A stretch of DNA of 60,000 bases from Adiantum capillus-veneris (taxonomy: Eukaryota > Streptophyta > Polypodiopsida > Polypodiales > Pteridaceae), in the NCBI GenBank assembly GCA_014529385.2, contig CM043944.1, forward strand, positions 74,181,384-74,241,383, given 5' to 3'. The position numbers and the translations under genes were made by a program. Below are positions 46,931-57,930 of this stretch, one piece after another. The notes below the pieces were generated by a model that was not told the DNA's origin, made no database searches, and was given only the letters and a program-made list of their open reading frames with translations. Numbering within the stretch: position 1 is the stretch's first letter; each line of letters opens with the position of its first letter.

Positions 46931-47577
46931 ACACACATTCTCTCATTGTGTAGAGTGCAAAGTGCAAGAGCTCCATATCCTTTTGCAAGCTTGTTGAGAA
47001 GTTGAGAGCCTACACCAACAATCTTGGCTATGGAATGCAAATCCAACCAAGAGCCATGCTTCAATGCTTAAGCTTGCCATCTTCTTCATCTTCATTACTA
47101 TGCTATTATGATATGCTAAGCAAGAAGAGTGATGATAAGTTAGGGACTATTTCTTCTTCCTCTTCCCTCTCCACCTTCAAAGGTGTTTGAAGCCTTGGGA
47201 TATTTAATGATTTTTGCAAAGTTTATCTTATAATCGTGATGCATGAAGATTTCCATCTTCATAGCATCACCAAGGTCATAAGGAACACAAAGATTGTATT
47301 GTACCAAGTCTCTCTTGATAGGAGAATCTATAATACAAACACCTTTTGGAGGGGAGATTGGCTCCAAGTAAATCCGTTCCTCAACTATTGCCATGTTCTC
47401 TAATACTCTCTCTCTCTTGCAAAAGTATTGTTCATGCCAAGTTAATTACGTACTATGTTCATGTTGCTACCATCAATTAAGTTCACCTTCTATGTTCTCA
47501 AAGTGACCTCACAAAAATGCTCACTTTAATTCTCTTAATTCCGCTATTCTCAATGTTCATAGGCCATTTCCATTACA

Positions 47578-48530
47578 TACACAATCTCTAAACCAACATT
47601 TCTCTGTTGGAAAGCGTTTTTCCCATATGGTTGAAAAACCCTTCTATGTGAATAGCCAAAAACGATTCTATAGATGATGAAGGCTAGAATCAAACTATGC
47701 ACCCATAGTTTTTTGATTTATTGAGAATGGATTTTGGTTTGTATACTACCCAAGGCATTACACTCATACATTGCAGCATACCACCTCATGGAGGTACTAG
47801 AAAAATTTGCAATAGAACTAGTAAAGAATCAACATGGCGAGTAGTACGCATTGCACTACACATCCTTGTAGATATCATATGATATCCACAATATGCAGTT
47901 ACAAAGAAACTAGAAAATTTGATCTTCAATGTCTGTGTGAAGAGTCTATACTAATTTGGAATCTGTTTATTGCCAAAATAGCACAAATATTTGAACAATA
48001 TTGACAACCTTAGGTCATAAATGTAGTATGATCTATACTACACTTAAAAAAAAAATGATAGTCATCATTAGAGCATCTAAATTTGTGAAGAAAATTTTGA
48101 TAGTCACATTGCAGCACTATAGGATCTTGAAAGTAAAGCAAAGAGAGACTTAGTACTTTATTTCATGACTTATTGTACATAGAAAAGGACATGTTTGCCA
48201 AAATAGGGTTTAGTATATAACATGGTAAAGAAAGACATGTGCATCCAATCCCCACCAACATAGCTTATATTAGAGTTGCATTGAGTTTCTTTAGTGTGTC
48301 AATTGTTTCATGTCAAAGCTCTCCTTGGCGCTTTCCTGCTCTCTTGCAAGTCCCCCCCATTCATTCAAGAATGCTCAAGTAGGTTCAAGAAAAACCAAAC
48401 ATCCAATACAACAAAGAATCTAGGTTAAGAAACAAGAAACATACTTTGGTTGATATGTAAACCAAAATAAGTGCTATGATGTTTATGTTCTCAAGTATTC
48501 CAACAATGTGATGTACTTCAAGAAGCTTAA
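47578..48530. other. Unassigned AT-rich DNA
   Basis: No gene, TIR or LTR is recognised. Confidence 0.5.
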
Positions 48531-48536
48531 AATGTG

Positions 48537-48715
48537 TTTGAGGAGCTTGTTGCCCACCGAGATCAGTTTAGCGACATGGCTTAGTAAACCTTGGAGCTAT
48601 TGGATGCAAAGGGACAGCTTCTCTTCAATGCATTCACCTATATGTGTGCCTTGAAGGTGGAGATTGGCAGTATTTTAACCCACATTCAAGACCAGTGTGA
48701 ACAGCCGCTTAAAGT
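48537..48715 (+). pseudogene. Unidentified coding remnant
   Basis: One frame reads EELVAHRDQFSDMA, two stops, then LLDAKGQLLFNAFTYMCALK and IGSILTHIQDQCEQPLKVI. The amphipathic, helix-like composition suggests former coding sequence. It lies about 1 kb upstream of the histidyl-tRNA synthetase pieces in the same orientation, but I cannot tie it to that gene. Confidence 0.35.
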
Positions 48716-49708
48716 AATAAGAAGCAAGGTTTTCTTTTTTAAAGAAACTAATTCATGAGTTAAGGGGGGTGCAAAAAAAATAGACGTAGATGAGCTTTTT
48801 AAAAACAAAAAGCGTCATAGTACGTGGGGGAGACAGCGTGCCGTCGAGCCGATTAGAGAGGAGTCGTCCAGAAGGAGCTGCAGAATGGTCGACAAGGAGG
48901 AGGGCGGCCGAAAGCAGAGACGAGGGCCGAGAACGAGGACGAGTTGGAGGGGCTTCTATCGCAGGCAAAGACAAGTTTTGGGATGTGAATGAAGGCCTAC
49001 CTAGGAGCTAAAAATAAAACAAAACTAAAGCTAACTTAACAACCAAGCTGGCATCTTAAAAAGGAACGCTGTCAGAAAAAGCAGGGAAGTCGACAACTGC
49101 AGTAGAGGAGCGCGGGCAAGGAATAGCAGGGAGAGTGCTATCTGCAAGGAGAGCAGTCGTCGGAAAAAGGAAAGGGAGCATCGACAAGGGCCAGCAAGCC
49201 GTCAAACAAGGCCAGAGGAGCCTGAGAAAGCAGGTGATCAAGTCGGCAATCGTAGGAGCTGATGGAGAAGCTAGTTGTGGAGCCTTCTAAACATCGTGTT
49301 CTGTGTCAATTGATGTGAAAAGGGAGGGACACGACCTTCACCTTGATGGCATTGCCTGAACTGCCTTGGTGCTGAAGTGTGCCAAAAGTTGTGTTGTTGC
49401 TGAACGTGTCTTTGGAGAGTTTAACCTGTTGCTGAACGTGTCTTTGGAGAGTTTAGCCTTTTGAGTGAAAAAGCAAGGGCCTCCATCCAAGCAAGAGATT
49501 AAGGTGGGGAGGTCGACCAGGCTTGGAAAGGAGCATGTGAGGGAGCTACAAGCAGGAGAAAAGGACATCCGAGTAAGGAAACAAGGTCGAGCTATCCCCA
49601 GGCCTAGGTGGCAGCAACTGCAGTAGGTTGAGAGCGAGAGACAACGTGCAGTCAAATAGCAGAAAAAAAAGGCCGAGAGTATGGTGTTAGGAGCAGCGCA
49701 AGGGAAAA
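48716..49708. other. Unassigned purine-rich DNA
   Basis: No motif is recognised. A 31-base tandem repeat, TTGCTGAACGTGTCTTTGGA, occurs at about 49393 and 49426. Confidence 0.5.
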
Positions 49709-49960
49709 GCAAGAGAGTTCCTCCAGTGTGATTTTGATATTGCTGGGCAGTATGAATCAATGGTTCCTAATTTTGAGGTGCTGAAAGTGTTGACAGAGAT
49801 GCTTGACAAGCAGAATATTGGAGACTATGAGGTGAAGCTCAATCATAGGCGTATTTTGGATGGCATGCTAGAGCTTTGTGGGGTGATGAGGAGGTACGAC
49901 ATAGCAAAGTTTTATAGTTGAAATAATCCAGCGAGGGGAAGATATCGGGAGGTCTTTCAA
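49709..49960 (+). pseudogene. Histidyl-tRNA synthetase fragments in permuted order
   Basis: Piece 1 (49709-49885) encodes [12 protein letters not shown], then [11 protein letters not shown], then [18 protein letters not shown], ending ELCGV. This is the class II catalytic core of eukaryotic histidyl-tRNA synthetase, which charges tRNA-His. Piece 2 (49892-49960), in the same frame, encodes RYDIAKFYS, a TGA, then NNPARGRYREVFQ, which in the normal protein lies immediately before piece 1. The order is thus reversed, with the RYREF.Q stretch represented in both. No intron is seen within piece 1. It is a non-functional copy. Confidence 0.82.
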
Positions 49961-50426
49961 GCAAGTGCATTGTCGATCAGGCTGAGAATGAGAGCGAGGA
50001 AGAAAAGCGAGCGAGAACTGCAATATCACGGGCAGGAATAGCTCAAGGAGAGCCGTCAGGGGAGTTATGTCGATGGAGATGCAGATTAGTAGTTTTCAGA
50101 GGTTTGTTTGATTTTAAACAAGACCAGAGAAAGCGACGGCAAAGTGAGTGCACGTGAAGGTGGTAGGGAACAGCAAGGGAAGGGCATTTAGGCCATACAC
50201 ATTTGGCATTTGCACTTCCGCTCATAGTCTCGGCGGTTTCAAGAGCGCTTGTTGCCTATTGCGATCAAGTTTTTTTTGTATTCAGATTTTAATTCATTTA
50301 AGTAATTCAATTCAAGGTATACAAGGTGTTCTTTTGTGCTATATTCTCTTTAGATGTGCATCTTTCTCTCACTGTTTCCCATAACGAGCAGCCCGGGTGC
50401 TGACTCGGCTCAACTCGTGAACATAC
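49961..50426. other. Unassigned DNA
   Basis: No motif recognised between the synthetase pieces and the MITE. Confidence 0.45.
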
Positions 50427-50889
50427 ATTAGGAAGAGAATGGAGTGTAGGAGGCCCTCTTTATTTGGTAGTTTAAGGAAGTCAATCCTTTAGTATTAAGA
50501 AAGTAATCAAAGGACAACATTTGAATTCAAACAGAAAAAACGGCTAGTTCATTTGAATTGAAAGTTTCCCCCCGAAATGGAATTTAAAATCTAGCGGGTA
50601 AAACCATATCATGTAGCATATCTATGGAAAGAGCTCGATGCGTAGATTGCAGATCTATGATCTCCGCTCAAATTAGAGATCATATGTGGGAGTTATGGAA
50701 GGCCAAAACTTATAAAATTGTCCAACTCCTTTTTGGGGAAAAAAGTGCATCCTTTGATCACTCTTACACATCTCTTACACACCCACCATTCTTGCACACT
50801 TGGTGTGCACCTATTCATCAAAATGTTAATCACCTCCATAAGCTCATGGAAAATAAGGAGGCCCTCCTACACCCCATCCTCTTCCTAAT
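50427..50889. mobile_element. MITE with TIRs like the 5.46-kb transposon
   Basis: The left end is ATTAGGAAGAGAATGGAGTG, and the right end on the other strand is ATTAGGAAGAGGATGGGGTG. The repeat extends through TAGGAGG to about 30 bases. The 463-base interior is noncoding. The shared pattern ATTAGGAA-A--ATGG ... GGGCCT with 41467/46930 suggests the same family. No convincing target duplication is seen. Confidence 0.72.
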
Positions 50890-50919
50890 GATTTTTCTTG
50901 GACACCGTGGAGTGTGAGA

Positions 50920-51175
50920 ACTTCATGTTCGCACTTCAGATAGATATGACAATCATCAAAGATTGTAATTAATCCTCATTTTCAATGAGAACAATTGCAA
51001 GATTTGATCAATATTATCGATTATTGTAATGTGTGAAAGCTTTAAGCTTGCACTTTAGATAAATCGATATAGTGCAATGGATTAAAACTATCGATTGTCG
51101 TAATGTGTGAAAGCCTAAAGCTTGCACTTTTTAGTTGAATCAATAAAGTGCAATGTGATTGAAACGCTTTGTTTG
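50920..51175. repeat. About 74-bp tandem repeat, three diverged units
   Basis: AATGTGTGAAAGC--TAAGCTTGCACTTT begins at about 51029 and 51103, and a looser unit (GTGTGAGAACTTCATGTTCGC) lies at about 50917. Each unit carries a small palindrome around AAGCTT. Confidence 0.7.
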
Positions 51176-51519
51176 AAGTGATGAAGTTATTTAGTGCATC
51201 AAAATATGATTTGATTGACATGAGTTTATTGAAGAATGAAAATACTATTATTTGTCTATTGTTAATTGATAATGTAGTGTGAGATTAATCGATAATGTTG
51301 ACAGGTTTTGATCACTATATTGATCAATAGAGCATTGCTTGTGTAGTTTGTTGCTTTGAAGTAATTTTGACCTCAAAATTAACAAAGTGGATTTGTTGAT
51401 CTCGTAGCTTAAATTTATTTGTCAGCATGCTGTAAGGACTTGAGTGGAGTTACATCCACGAGCTGTATGCTGGAAAGAATACATCTTGATTGAAATGCAA
51501 GACATACAGCCATGCATTC
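51176..51519. other. Unassigned DNA upstream of the hAT gene
   Basis: AT-rich, no motif recognised; the hAT element's TIR should be near here but I could not find it. Confidence 0.4.
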
Positions 51520-53270
51520 AGTGGTAATGCGACCAGAATCAAAGAGCATTTGTTTAAAGTCCCTAGTAATGTGTTCGAGTGTACGACATCGCCAAGAGAT
51601 ATTCATGCTAGATTGCCAAAGTAGGCTCGCATTGCAGAGAAAATTCTTGCAGTTAAAAAGAAAAGTGTTAATGCCAAACAAGCTGCAATGGATGTTGAAA
51701 TGTCTCTTGTCAATGAGAGGACAGAGCATGTGCCTACGAAAGCAAATGATCACACTCCCCAGTAAACTCCTTTTCACGAACATTCTTCAATGTCAGCAGC
51801 AACAAATCCTAGCTCAACTAAAGTTAGTAAAGCATCATCCAATACACTATATGAAGCGATAGATAAGCAATGGTTGCTTAAGCTGCACTTGAAATGGACA
51901 CAAGCTTTTGTGGCATGTGGTATAACATTAAATTCTATGCGCAACCCCATATTTCAAGATGCTTTAATGAGCACGGGCAAAAAAGGGTTTGTGCTTCGTG
52001 ATTATAATAAGGTGTGCAGAGAGTATCTAGATAAAGTGAGAGATAGTACTAAAGCCATCCTCAAGCGCACGGTGGTGGACTTTGTTCCTGTATATGGTTG
52101 CACCATAGTGTTGGATGGATGGACCAACTGTCAGAAGAAGCCACTCTCATCAATGTGATTCTTATCAATCCTAGATGGTCTATGTTCGTAGAAGCCATTG
52201 ACACCTCTTTAAAAGATAAGACTAGTCATTATCTAGCAAGGATATATGAGCGTGTCATAGGAAAGGCATGTGGACCAAATAATGTGACTGCAATTGTCAC
52301 AGATAATGTATCCAATTACAAGGCTGCAGGAAGGGCTATCCAAGTTAAGTACCCATAAATTACTTGGGTGCTATGTGGCACACATACTCTTAATTTTCTA
52401 TTAAAAGACATTGGAAAATGGCTGTCATAAAACAAATGCTGTTGGATGCTAATCATGTGGTGAAATTCATTAGAGAGCATCATTTTTTGTATGCTCTTTT
52501 TTGATTAAAATCACCCAACAAAACTTTGCAGATATTTTGTGCGACAAGGTTTGCAACCACATATTATGTTCTTGTCACCTTGCAAGAACATATTATGTTC
52601 TTGCCACCTTGCAAGAAGTGAAGACTACATTGATTGAAACAGTAGCTGATAGATGCTTGGATGTATGGATCAGCAATTATCCTAGCTACCAAGAGGCAAC
52701 TACAAGGTGTGTACAGCTTGTGAACTTGCAAGTTTGTTGGTGCAATATAGAGAGAATTGTCACCATCGCCAAACCATTTGTAGATCTTTTGCGAATAGTC
52801 GACAAAGACTCTTTTGTCTTTGGTCGAGTCTATTGGTATATGTCAGAGGCATTGCGCAAAGTAAGAGAAAATGCTGGCTTTGGTGCAAAGGACAAAGCTT
52901 CCATAATCACAGTTGCCAATAAGCAACATGTGCAATTGCATACGTCGTTGCATGGTGCTGCATTTGAATTATATCCTATATTTCAAATGCACCAACAATC
53001 AGCCAATAAAGAAGTCACGAGTGAGTTCAAAACAATGTGCTTGCAGCTATTAGGACAAGAGGATAGGAAGACTGCTTTTCATCAGCGAGTTGATTATGCT
53101 AATAGAACTGGCATGTTCCAGGATGCATGGCATATAGATGCCATTGTACACACAAGTGCACCTTTATGGTGGAAGGAGTATGGTGGGGAGAAACTGGAGC
53201 TGCAACACATTGCTCTTGGGGTTCTATCTATTGAAGCATCAACTGGAAGTTTTGAGAGGAATTGTCGGCT
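51520..53270 (+). pseudogene. hAT-family transposase (DUF659 type), broken
   Basis: A remnant of a BED-type zinc finger region (GNATRIKEHLFKVPSNVFEC) is near 51521-51580. The block 51790-52158 gives KWTQAFVACGITLN and VPVYGCTIVLDGWTN. After a frameshift, 52098-52358 gives INVILINPRWSMFVEAID and VTAIVTDNVSNYKAAG, the DUF659 domain that contains part of the RNase-H-like fold. Block 52501-53457 ends in the hAT dimerisation motif WWKEYGG...LQHIALGVLSIEAS..FERN. Such enzymes cut and paste hAT elements with eight-base duplications. Several frameshifts and stops, plus a 29-base tandem duplication at about 52558-52615, make it inactive. Confidence 0.87.
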
Positions 53271-54469
53271 TTTGACTTTATGCATACTAAGAAAACAAAA
53301 CGGCTTCATCCTCAACGTGCAAAATATCAAGTGTCTCTCCTTGCTCAAGGATTCTAACAAAATCAAGCTCAAGGATTTTGTCATGCAAAATATTAGGTGT
53401 CTCTCCGTGGCTTGCAAGATCTTGCCCTTGGCTTGCCAAGGCAATGAGTGTCTTTGATTCTTCAAGAAGAAGAACTATGGGCCATTTGTGTGGAGGCATT
53501 GGATTATTGGCGTGACTTGGATCCACTTTTTTTGCAATTTGACCATGCCCAATGCCAAAGTTCTTGGGGCATGGTCTGACCAATCCATGCGTCTCCCAAG
53601 GAGGTTGTGAACATAGCCATTTGGTTGTTGTTTGGCATAACTCTCTCTCGACATGTGAATCTTAGTAGCAACACTCGTGCGAGTCCTTTGTGCTGCAAAT
53701 ATGATAGCTTTATAGAAGCTGATTCCTTGGCATTGCTACCGATTTGAAATAAATGTTGGCACACAAAGTGGTTTGGACACAGCTTCCTGCACTCCTTAAG
53801 GTTCAGAGGCTCACCTTGCAACCGGAACTTTTCCTCTTCGATCCATGCAATAGCTTTGATATCTTTCTCCTGGCCATAAAACTCTCTCTCTTCTTTGTAG
53901 ATGGCTTGTGCTTCAGCGTGGTTAAGTTCTTCTACCATATCTATCAATCAAGTGAACGTGTCATCATGAGAGAGATTTGTTGTAAAGTTAATAGTTTATC
54001 ACTTTCAAATCTACAAAGAAATTGACATGATAACTTAATCTTGCAGCAATAAAGAGACATAATATTTATCACCATGTCATTGAAAGAAGACAAGATATCA
54101 TGATCAATTATATAATTTACAAGCACAACTAAAGAGGATAATAAATAATTCATCACTTCAATCATCAGTTGGTTGTAGAACAAAAATTATTACAATGTCA
54201 TAGCCCACTCTATGGGCACCGTTTAGACATAGGGAAATATCAAAAGCATTAGGTCAGGCTAAGGGAACATTTTGCTTGCCACTCTCAAGGTGGGTAAGTA
54301 CATTGCCTAAAAAATCCCTTTTGTTTTGCTCTTGTGGCACTTCCATGCACTTCAAGAGTCGTTTTCAAGTATGAAAGTGGAGTAGATATCCATGGCTTTA
54401 TTCTAGGGAGGGGGATTAGTAGTTATGCATTCTACGGTAGCCCATGGAAAATATCTCTCCCTCTGCTTT
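53271..54469. other. Region between the hAT and kinase remnants
   Basis: A minus-strand open block at 53947-53504 (EELNHAEAQAIYKEEREFYG) is charged and could be coding, but I recognise no family. It might be the C-terminal continuation of the kinase pseudogene. Short repeats of AATAT-AGGTGTCTCTCC lie near 53325 and 53390. Confidence 0.4.
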
Positions 54470-55200
54470 CTAGTTTCTATTCGCAAGTTGTAGAGAGGAG
54501 GAAAGCATGCCTTTTGTTATGGTCTTTGTATATGACCCCCAATCCACAATGCCTATATAGACCCCCTTCTGTCCAAAGTGAAGAATCATGTTGCGGGAGT
54601 GAAGATCATTGTGGAGATAGTTGTGTGCATGTAGATACTTCAAGGTCTGAAGAAGAGAGTTTATTATCTGCAAAATGTTATTTTGGAATAACTCTAATGT
54701 TCCTTCTGTGGTTACAATAATTGCGAATGGCAGGTTGACTGCCATCTGCAGTGCACTCTCTTATCCACAGCTCTACATGGCCGCCATTCCAAAAACGTGA
54801 AATGAGTATTGGATGCTCTGTGGAAAGTGGATAGATTATTCCATGATGATCAGCGATTTCCAAAGCTGTAACTTTATCCTTGACCTACTGATCCACTGTG
54901 GGTCCATGCAAGTGAACTTTGAATATTTTTATCGCATATAGTGGCTCTTTAAATGCAGGGTGTGTGACACCTACACACTTCATATGTGCCCATCTCCCTT
55001 CTCCCAGCTGCGGAGCCTATATGGTGAAGATTTCAATTTCTGGAAAAAGATGTAGTACAAGGGGGAACTGAGATTGATCAAGAGCGAGAGTGGCACTACT
55101 AGAAGACTCTATTCTGATCACAGTTTCTGGCTCTACAATAGCATCAAAAGAGCTGCCTTACACTCTTGTTCACTTCGCTGCTCTTTCCAGCTTTCCCTTG
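54470..55200 (-). pseudogene. Protein kinase-like pseudogene
   Basis: The minus strand from about 55200 encodes a leader (FPLVLHLFPEIEIFTI), a stop, then the glycine-rich loop QLGEGRWAHMKCVG and the lysine motif YAIKIF near 54940. A second stop lies near 54888. VELWIRE is followed by a frameshift around 54740, then the catalytic loop LHNDLHSRNMIL (HRD-type, with N) and VDWG in place of DFG near 54510. These match the protein kinase fold in order, with unusual HND and DWG variants. Activation segment and C-lobe are not recognisable below 54470. Two stops and a frameshift make it inactive. Confidence 0.72.
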
Positions 55201-55714
55201 CTCTTGAACTTAAGTATATAACTGTTGCACAAGTTGTATGCGAGTAGCTATGCCTAGCAAAGTAATGATTTTTAGGATTTTTTAGATCCTAGAAAATCTT
55301 TGGAATCTATCCAATAGACTGCTTGACCATGTTCAATAATGAACCTGATGTCATTAGAGATATGTCAAAAGCAGCGGGCATAAATGCGTGCTGAAGCTTC
55401 TCAAAGACAACCTTCACTAAGGCCTCTATGAATTGGTAATACTATTTCGGAGCAGAGGGGTTTAGGCAACGATGAAGCTCAGGCTCTGAATGTAATGGAA
55501 GTGACATACTATCACTTTGAAGGCAAATTTTTGTTGATGTTTTGTCAACGTAATATCCACCATATTTGCAAGATATAATTTTATAACATAAATGTTATCA
55601 GAGAAGAGGGGAAACTATCAAATTTGTGTCATGTTTGTTAATTCAGATTCCATACACAATTTGACTTTATTCATAGCAAACAATGATATATTATGATTGC
55701 AATACATTGTACAA
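55201..55714. other. Unassigned DNA
   Basis: No motif recognised. Confidence 0.45.
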
Positions 55715-55985
55715 TAGAGAGGAGAATACACAAAGAGAGAGATGGAGAGAGGTGAACAAGCCAAGAGTGTGAGGTATACTCATCACAAGAACTGGACCCT
55801 ATTAGAGAGGAGAATACACAAAGAGAGAGATGGAGAGATGTGAACAGGACAGGAGTGTGAGGTACACTCATCACAAGAAATGGACCCTATTATGTGTGTT
55901 ACATAATACACGTAAACAATCGGAGTGTGAATGTGAACAACCCAGCTTGTGTGAGGTACACTCAACACAAGTCCTAGACGTTGTT
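55715..55985. repeat. 88-bp tandem repeat, two clear units and a diverged third
   Basis: TAGAGAGGAGAATACACAAA begins at 55715 and 55803. A looser third unit ends in GTGTGAGGTACACTCA-CACAAG near 55970. Confidence 0.85.
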
Positions 55986-56014
55986 GTAATGTTGATTGAT
56001 AGTTTAATCAATCT

Positions 56015-56515
56015 AATCCCTAATGAAGTGTGTGGAATTCACAACACAACCATCAACGGCGGCGGACAATTTAAAAATCTTGGATTGTGGTCAAACATCA
56101 TACACATTTACATCCAAGACAACACCAATTCATCTACTAATGAGTGGCATATCTACAGATCAGATGTACAAGGCGTTTCATGCTAAGATAAAGAGGGCAT
56201 ATGTATGCATCTCTCCACTCTTAGGTAGACAGACGTATCCCTCATATTTCTATGTAAAGAACAATGATGTGACTTAATTCAATTTCTGATTAAGTGTGTG
56301 GAACTCACTACACAAACATTAGGAGACAACTTAACAATCTCAAATGGAGGCCAAATATCGTATGTATCTACATCCAAGACAACACCAAGTCATCTAGTGA
56401 TGAACAATGATGTGTCTTTGGAGTTCAAAACATAAGAGTAACCACTACATCACACAAAGATCAAGAGGGCATAAATTATGCATCTCTCCACTCTCTGTTT
56501 GACGAATAGAACTCT
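56015..56515 (+). pseudogene. Diverged duplicated coding-like block
   Basis: The first unit encodes CVEFTTQPSTAADNLKILDC and YTFTSKTTPIHLLM. The second, about 270 bases on, encodes CVELTTQTLGDNLTISNGGQ and YVSTSKTTPSHLVM. The peptides align with changes that keep their character, which argues for past coding use. Both also share GCATCTCTCCACTCT downstream. I do not recognise the protein. Confidence 0.45.
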
Positions 56516-57590
56516 TATGTGTATACGTAAAACAAATGATAATTTGAGCTCATCTAAAATTGAGCAACCTATAGGTCACTTTGGAGTGAGAGGTGTAGCA
56601 TCATGTCTACTGCACTCCACGAGTCGACCACTAAACCCTAAACTCCGCCCTGTTGTTTGGAGGTGATAACAACATACAAGCGCCCACCTAGCCAAGGCGC
56701 CATTGAGTCAGCCGGCCAAAGTTTTGATGTGGTCACATTATTTTTCCGATGTTTAATACATCAAACCCTATAAAAGTCTAATGACAATCGCCTATGTCAA
56801 GTCTGAGTCAAAGATGGAATTTTTCCAATGATGTATGTAAAGGTCCATGAGAAGTTGGCCACCGGCCACTTTAGAAAGCCCTAGGTATATTATACACCAA
56901 GGTTAGTGGGAAAGGGAGATTATTTTTTGAAGATAAGGGACTACTGCGTTACGTACAGAGCTCTACCTCTTTGCTCCAACTTGTAATCATCGCTTCTGTG
57001 GCTACGGTAATCCAAATTCACTTTTGTTTCTTGCATTGTGTTCCTCTCACTCTGCATTTTCATTCGATTGTAAGCATTCAAGATTCGGTGAAGGTTTCAG
57101 ACGCATCTGTTTAGGCCTTAAATCGCTGTTTTGAGTGCTTATATGCGTATTTTATGTTGTTTTGACCCTAGGAGAGGCTTTAGGGACCTAAAAACAACCC
57201 TTTAGGATCATTCGTTTACTGTTTTTGCGTACTGTGGGACGAACGATCGCGATCGTTGTACCTCTCCAGAATGCTGTGACAGTGATAGGATATGTTCTTG
57301 ATAGTCCCCTGTAGCTTCCCTTCAAGTTTCGTGCGATTCCGATATGATTTGCATGGTGAACGGGCGTGATGATTGTAGAGCTGTGTAGAAGGACATAGGC
57401 AGATTACTTGGCTTTAGTGCAATCAATTTGCTTGTAGAGTTAGTAGTTGCATCTCTTCGAGTTCACTTCATTAGGATTGACATCCTAGTGAGTTTCCATG
57501 CCTCATCCGAGTCGCTTCCCCTGTATCGATAAATTTATGTTGATGCTTGAGAGCTATGCTATGGACGTCCGTCGCGGTGACCCGCAAACA
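56516..57590 (+). mobile_element. Probable 5' LTR end of a Ty3/gypsy element (Ty3-D)
   Basis: The sequence ending GCAAACA at 57590 is directly followed by a tRNA-Asp type primer site, so this stretch should include an LTR. Its 5' boundary cannot be seen because no second LTR is in the window. Copia-B appears to be inserted about 340 bases downstream, in the element's leader. Confidence 0.4.
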
Positions 57591-57609
57591 TTGCCGCCGT
57601 TGCCGGGGA
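57591..57609 (+). promoter_or_regulatory. tRNA-Asp type primer binding site (Ty3-D)
   Basis: TTGCCGCCGTTGCCGGGGA shares CGCCGTTGCCGGGGA with the TGGCGCCGTTGCCGGGGA site known from Tat/Athila-type plant Ty3 elements. Confidence 0.6.
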
Positions 57610-57930
57610 ATGAATCTTAGGTGATGAGTGACCGAGTGCATATTCAGAGTTTTCTTATTGTTTGAAAAGATAATTTCCATTCCATTTACATTTCAGTGAA
57701 GCATCTAGACAGGGGTTTAGTGCCTAGTGGAGTCTAGGGTCGGTGGACTGGCTAGATCTACTCTTGAGAGATATAGGGAGTTGTGAGTGAGGTTGCTTTA
57801 AGCATGTTTGCTCTTCAAATTTCTTTGTATTGATTGAGTACTGATCCATCATCCGTTTTTTATCCTGTTTGTTTTGTTTGATTCATTTTCTTATGTTCTT
57901 TCATTTGTGTACTTAGGAGTAGGATAAGTA

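Larger units (their letters stand above)
34254..47577 (+). mobile_element. Ty3/gypsy LTR retrotransposon Ty3-C, degraded, chromodomain-like end
   Basis: Plus-strand element with its 5' LTR at 34254-35990 and a 3' LTR that starts at 40487, is interrupted by a DNA transposon (41467-46930), and ends at 47577. The five-base target duplication TACAC is perfect (34249-34253, 47578-47582). A TGGTATGAGAGCATTTGG primer site, one base from the initiator-Met consensus, follows the 5' LTR. AAGAGAGAGGTGA precedes the 3' LTR as polypurine tract. The interior is only 4.5 kb. Gag, protease, parts of RT, RNase H and the end of integrase are recognisable, but RT core and most of integrase are deleted and stops abound. 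Confidence 0.93.
40487..47577 (+). repeat. Ty3-C 3' LTR, interrupted
   Basis: LTR sequence at 40487-41466 and 46931-47577 aligns with the 5' LTR; the break falls in a CA run. A 106-base tandem duplication at 40791-41002 (ATGGAGCTCAAAAGACC repeated) is private to this LTR. Confidence 0.92.

Noticed and set aside
54334-54720. Plus-strand 128-codon frame
   Set aside because: It is opposite the kinase catalytic-loop region, which has recognisable motifs; this strand has none.
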